From assembly GCA_026709725.1 (NCBI GenBank), contig JAPOSK010000418.1, positions 1 through 9,319 of the forward strand: a stretch of 9,319 nt of DNA, read 5' to 3'. The position numbers were made by a program, and so were the translations under genes. The DNA is from Paracoccaceae bacterium. GTDB taxonomy: Bacteria > Pseudomonadota > Alphaproteobacteria > Rhodobacterales > Rhodobacteraceae. The notes beneath the pieces are model-generated. The model was not told where the DNA came from. It was given only the letters and a program-made list of their open reading frames with translations, and did not search any database. Below, in pieces: positions 7,189 to 9,319 of the stretch; within the stretch, counting starts at the first letter, position 1, and each line of letters starts with the position of its first letter.

Positions 7189-7875
7189 GCTGTTCCTTTC
7201 AGCATTATGTCTCGTGCTCTATCGATTTCTTGCCTAAAGTGAGCCCAGGAAGATTGAGATTTCACTTTGTCACACTCAGCCAAGAGATTGTAGTGTATAG
7301 TCTTTTTCAGATTATTTTTATGACGGTCTTTGGACAAGCGTCCCGCTTTCTTGAGGAGGGTGGGCGAAAGATAAGCCAGTGACCGCGGCTGCGGCACCAA
7401 CAACGAGAAATACCGGCCAAGAAAACGTGACAACCGGTATGACAAAAAATATTGTGGATGTTGTTGTCGCCAACGATGTAGCCCCCAAGGCAAGACCGCC
7501 TGAAGCAAGAGCGGCGGCGGCACCTGCGGAAGCGACAGACATTTCCACCTTACTTGCATTCAGTGACGTGTCCAGATTCCCAAAACGCTCCAGAGATTCT
7601 GCAAGGGACATCTGAAGATCTGCTGCAAGGGATCTGTTGACTGCCATGATGCTTTCTTCAATCTGCTGATGGACAGGCCTTAGAGCCTCTTCCCGGCGCA
7701 ACAACAGATCTCTGTCAGGTATTGACTCAACCTTCTCAAGGGTCAATTGAGAAATCCGCTCTGCGGCTGTCCGGCATTCATTGAAGGCTTGTTGACGTAT
7801 TTTCTCCCACCATTCAATGATTTCCATGCGCTGGAGATAATGAAAAGAGAGGGGATCATTGCATGAAGCGTTCAT
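7185..7875 (-). pseudogene. Gene B: unknown paralogue of gene C with hydrophobic domain, frameshifted
   Basis: Start ATG 7875 is chosen for GGAGG 6 nt upstream; an ATG at 7893 lacks this. Residues 17-24 read MEIIEWWE, identical to gene C, followed by a charged helical region to about 110. Residues 113-167 are a long Ala/Gly/Val-rich hydrophobic domain (ASAGAAAALASGGLALGA, then TIFFVIPVVTFSWPVFLVVG), suited to a membrane hairpin. In this frame a nonsense tail ends at 7318. From about 7388 a neighbouring frame (one base on) continues sensibly: SPTLLKKAGRLSKDR and finally SSWAHFRQEIDRARDIMLKG, ending TGA 7187-7185. That tail matches the C-terminus of gene C and ends in an ATGA overlap with gene A, so it is the true end of B. 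The restored protein would be about 229 residues. Function not recognised. Confidence 0.7.
7804..7830 (-). repeat. 27-bp direct repeat, copy in gene B
   Basis: Identical over 27 bp to 8316-8342. It encodes the shared RMEIIEWWE stretch of genes B and C and marks them as tandem paralogues. Identity at the DNA level, including silent positions, is higher than in the rest of the two genes, which suggests local gene conversion or strong constraint on this stretch. Confidence 0.85.
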
Positions 7876-7913
7876 GCGTTGCCTCCGCCCCATATTGGCC
7901 TGTTATGGTGCAG

Positions 7914-8387
7914 TCATGGTATGATGTCATTACTCTCTACTTGCCTCAAACGGATATCCCTCGCATCATCGATTACTTTTTTGAAATGAGCCCAAACCGT
8001 GGGCGGGGTGCTGTCATCTTCGGTCAGCGGATGGTTGCGGATAGTTGTTTGCAAATGGATTTTATTGTTTGTGAAGGGGACTTCCATCTTAACGGACAGT
8101 GGTTTTGGCATGTGCAGCGATGCGGCCAGAGCACGGCAGAATGTCTCAATCCCTGCTTCAACCACCCCCCGCATCCTTTCCTGCTTCTTTTGCCCAAAGA
8201 TATTATCATAAACGGTATCCTCGAGACCCATCTTCTCCTCTTCGTTTTCGAGGCAGGCTTTGGAAATCTCCTCTGCAGCTTTGCAACAAGCATCAAAGAC
8301 ACGAGCGTGCTCTGCCTCCCACCATTCAATGATTTCCATGCGTTTAAGCTCTGGAGGATTCGCAGGCACAGCAGTCCTCTCATTCAT
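7914..8387 (-). CDS. Gene C: unknown protein, soluble paralogue of gene B
   Basis: First gene of the C-B-A operon, 157 residues, from ATG 8387 with AAGGGA about 7 nt upstream. A later ATG at 8339 (start of MEIIEWWE) has no such site. Residues 17-24 are MEIIEWWE, then a charged helical region with FDACCKAAEEISKACLENEE at 31-50 and QKKQERMRGVVEAGIE at 66-81. Residues 131-146 (VWAHFKKVIDDARDIR) match the tail of gene B. Between about 95 and 130 there is a polar linker where B has its hydrophobic domain of some 70 more residues, so C should be soluble or peripheral. The frame is intact, but the linker could also be the scar of an internal deletion. It ends 38 nt before gene B. Local base composition is poorer in GC than the importer and mutY regions. 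Family not recognised; no function assigned. Confidence 0.65.
   Translation of the reverse strand: MNERTAVPANPPELKRMEIIEWWEAEHARVFDACCKAAEEISKACLENEEEKMGLEDTVYDNIFGQKKQERMRGVVEAGIETFCRALAASLHMPKPLSVKMEVPFTNNKIHLQTTIRNHPLTEDDSTPPTVWAHFKKVIDDARDIRLRQVESNDIIP
8316..8342 (-). repeat. 27-bp direct repeat, copy in gene C
   Basis: Second copy of the repeat at 7804-7830, 512 bp away, encoding RMEIIEWWE at residues 16-24 of gene C. Perfect match. Confidence 0.85.
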
Positions 8388-8489
8388 GAAGTGATCCCTT
8401 TTGACACTTGCGACAGTGAGTGCTGGACCATGGGAATGTCCCGCTCTCTGTTAAAACTTCTCTGAGCGGCAATGCCTTGTCTGCGTTTG

Positions 8490-8760
8490 TCAGCTTTTAC
8501 TTCCCCGCACAACCCGGTTCTTCTGACGGTGCCTGATCAGGGTCTCACAGAGTGTGGGGATCTGGCCGCACGCCCTCCGATGCCGGAATCCCGCCTCGGC
8601 CCCAACATCCCTGCCATGGCCCAACGCAGGGCCATCTTCACATCCCCCATCCCATCCACCACAGACTGGTGCTTCACACTGCAACCCATCCCGGGATAAC
8701 ACCGTTCGGAGTTCGATGATGCTGGTACTCGCCAAGGAACGCCGCAACTCCGGGTGGCTG
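8490..8760 (-). pseudogene. IS256/Mutator-type transposase remnant (C-terminal fragment)
   Basis: The minus strand holds pieces of the conserved C-terminus of IS256/Mutator transposases, spread over two frames. One frame reads ELRRSLASTSIIE (codons from about 8750 to 8712), which matches the family motif LRRSLATTNxIES; its Glu is probably the third acidic residue of the DDE site. A second frame reads DVKMALRWAMAGMLG (about 8640-8590), matching the family's MALRWxAAxML. The first frame then resumes with AEAGFRHRRACGQIPTLCET (about 8595-8530), matching xEAxKxFRRxxxxxxLPxL, and stops at 8490. At least two frame changes are needed, and the N-terminal two thirds with the first two catalytic acids are missing. 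It is a dead element. Recognition is from memory of the family. Confidence 0.65.
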
Positions 8761-9147
8761 GTTTCCGTTGGTATTGTAAGGCACCGCATGTCATCGTGAC
8801 ACATGACAAATTTCAGGACCGCACCGAAGACACAATCGATTTTGCAAGTGAAAGCCAGACTGCTGGGAATCAGCCCGATAATAGTCCTTGACCAGCATGG
8901 GTGAAGAATCCGCTATAGAAAGACCCGCTCCATTCTGATTTATCGTTAGCAGCATATCAGAGTGGAATGAGGGTGATGATGTTTCTTGCCCATTACTTTG
9001 CGTTCTTGTACTGCTGGATGTCACAATCCGCACGAATAAAGAAGGGAGCGTTGTGTCGGACATCACGCCAACCTGAGAAGTTTCTTTTTTTGGAATCCCA
9101 ATTCCTAAAACCAACTTGTTTGTGAGTTGCCTTCCTGGAGACACCCC
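8761..9147. other. 387-bp stretch without a recognisable gene, upstream of the AAA-ATPase gene
   Basis: Relatively AT-rich compared with the left of the window. A 117-residue minus-strand frame (9144-8791) is open but has no ribosome site, no recognised motif and starts on top of the ATPase leader, so it is not called. The stretch probably contains the plus-strand promoter of the ATPase gene and possibly more eroded mobile-element sequence. Confidence 0.4.
9088..9110. repeat. Imperfect inverted repeat upstream of the AAA-ATPase gene
   Basis: TTTTGGAAT, a 4-nt loop CCCA, then ATTCCTAAAA: the arms pair as GGAAT/ATTCC with T/A flanks, interrupted by one unpaired base. It lies 37 bp before the ATG at 9148 and could be an operator or a small hairpin in the leader. 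Confidence 0.3.
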
Positions 9148-9319
9148 ATGACCCGTAAGTCTCTGCCCATCGGCATCCAGGACTTCGCAACGATCAGGAG
9201 CGAAGACTTCTACTGTGTCGACAAGGCCCCCTCATCCGGCAGCTGGTGGCGGGTGGCCGCCACCACTTCCTCTCCCGCCCCCGCCGCTTCGGCAAGAGCC
9301 TGCTCCTCGACACGCTCCG
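9148..9319 (+). pseudogene. AAA-ATPase-like protein (PF09820 / DUF1703 type), start only, frameshifted, cut by window edge
   Basis: Begins at ATG 9148 with GGAG 7 nt upstream. The first 27 codons read SLPIGIQDFATIRSEDFYCVDKAP-like sequence in several parts: LPIGIQDFATIRSED then FYCVDKAP, the hallmark N-terminus of the AAA-ATPase-like/DUF1703 family (consensus LPIGIQxFxxIRxxxxYYVDKTPLI). After a run of five C (9227-9231) the family sequence continues in another frame: LIRQLVAGGRHHFLSRPRRF, then GKSLLLDTL, which holds the Walker A-like SRPRRFGKS. One missing C explains the break. In its own frame the gene is still open at the window end. In intact members the ATPase domain is followed by a PD-(D/E)XK nuclease-like domain, outside this window. 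These genes are common in accessory regions; their role is poorly known. It is the only plus-strand gene here. Confidence 0.75.

Noticed and set aside
8401..8406. Perfect TTGACA on the plus strand
   Set aside because: No -10-like hexamer 16-18 nt downstream, and no plus-strand gene close by.
7863..8465. Plus-strand frame of 200 codons
   Set aside because: Antisense to gene C, which has a ribosome site and shares conserved ends with gene B.
8791..9144. Minus-strand frame of 117 codons
   Set aside because: No motif or ribosome site; it starts inside the leader of the divergent AAA-ATPase gene.

Overview
The window reads as a piece of an alphaproteobacterial chromosome. The evidence is a MutY of alphaproteobacterial type (motif region RPDPYRVWLSEIMLQQT), a carbohydrate ABC importer with a Tat-exported binding protein, and moderately high GC with dense, tightly spaced minus-strand genes. 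The genus cannot be told from the sequence.

Layout. Almost everything is on the minus strand, so transcription runs from high to low coordinates. (1) Positions 1-3277 hold a CUT1-type carbohydrate importer: two membrane permeases (3277 to 2375, 2367 to 1483), then a solute-binding protein (1446 to beyond 1). The ATPase is not in the window. A sigma70-like promoter and a LacI-family-like operator lie just upstream of the first permease. (2) Positions 3479-5420 hold an esterase of the hormone-sensitive-lipase family followed by mutY, with overlapping ends. A possible 27-residue membrane peptide and a perfect 14-bp palindrome lie upstream. (3) Positions 5608-6214 show no recognisable gene. (4) Positions 6215-8387 hold an unusual three-gene operon of unknown function, here named C, B and A in transcription order. 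C and B are paralogues sharing an EIIEWWE N-terminus and a WAHF...ID.ARDI C-terminus. B also carries a long hydrophobic domain. A is coupled to B by an ATGA overlap and has one hydrophobic segment followed by a coiled coil. B and A are both broken by frame changes, and A also by an in-frame TGA. (5) Positions 8490-8760 hold a decayed C-terminal fragment of an IS256/Mutator-type transposase. (6) From 9148, on the plus strand, starts an AAA-ATPase-like gene of the PF09820/DUF1703 type, frame-broken in a run of C.

Interpretation. The left two thirds (importer, esterase, mutY) look intact and house-keeping or metabolic. The right third (about 6200 to the end) looks like an accessory island in decay: a transposase relic, a membrane-associated paralogue operon, and an AAA-ATPase family common in accessory regions. 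The C-B-A operon is the best candidate for something undescribed. No function is assigned to it here; a membrane-acting conflict or defence role is only a guess from context and architecture.
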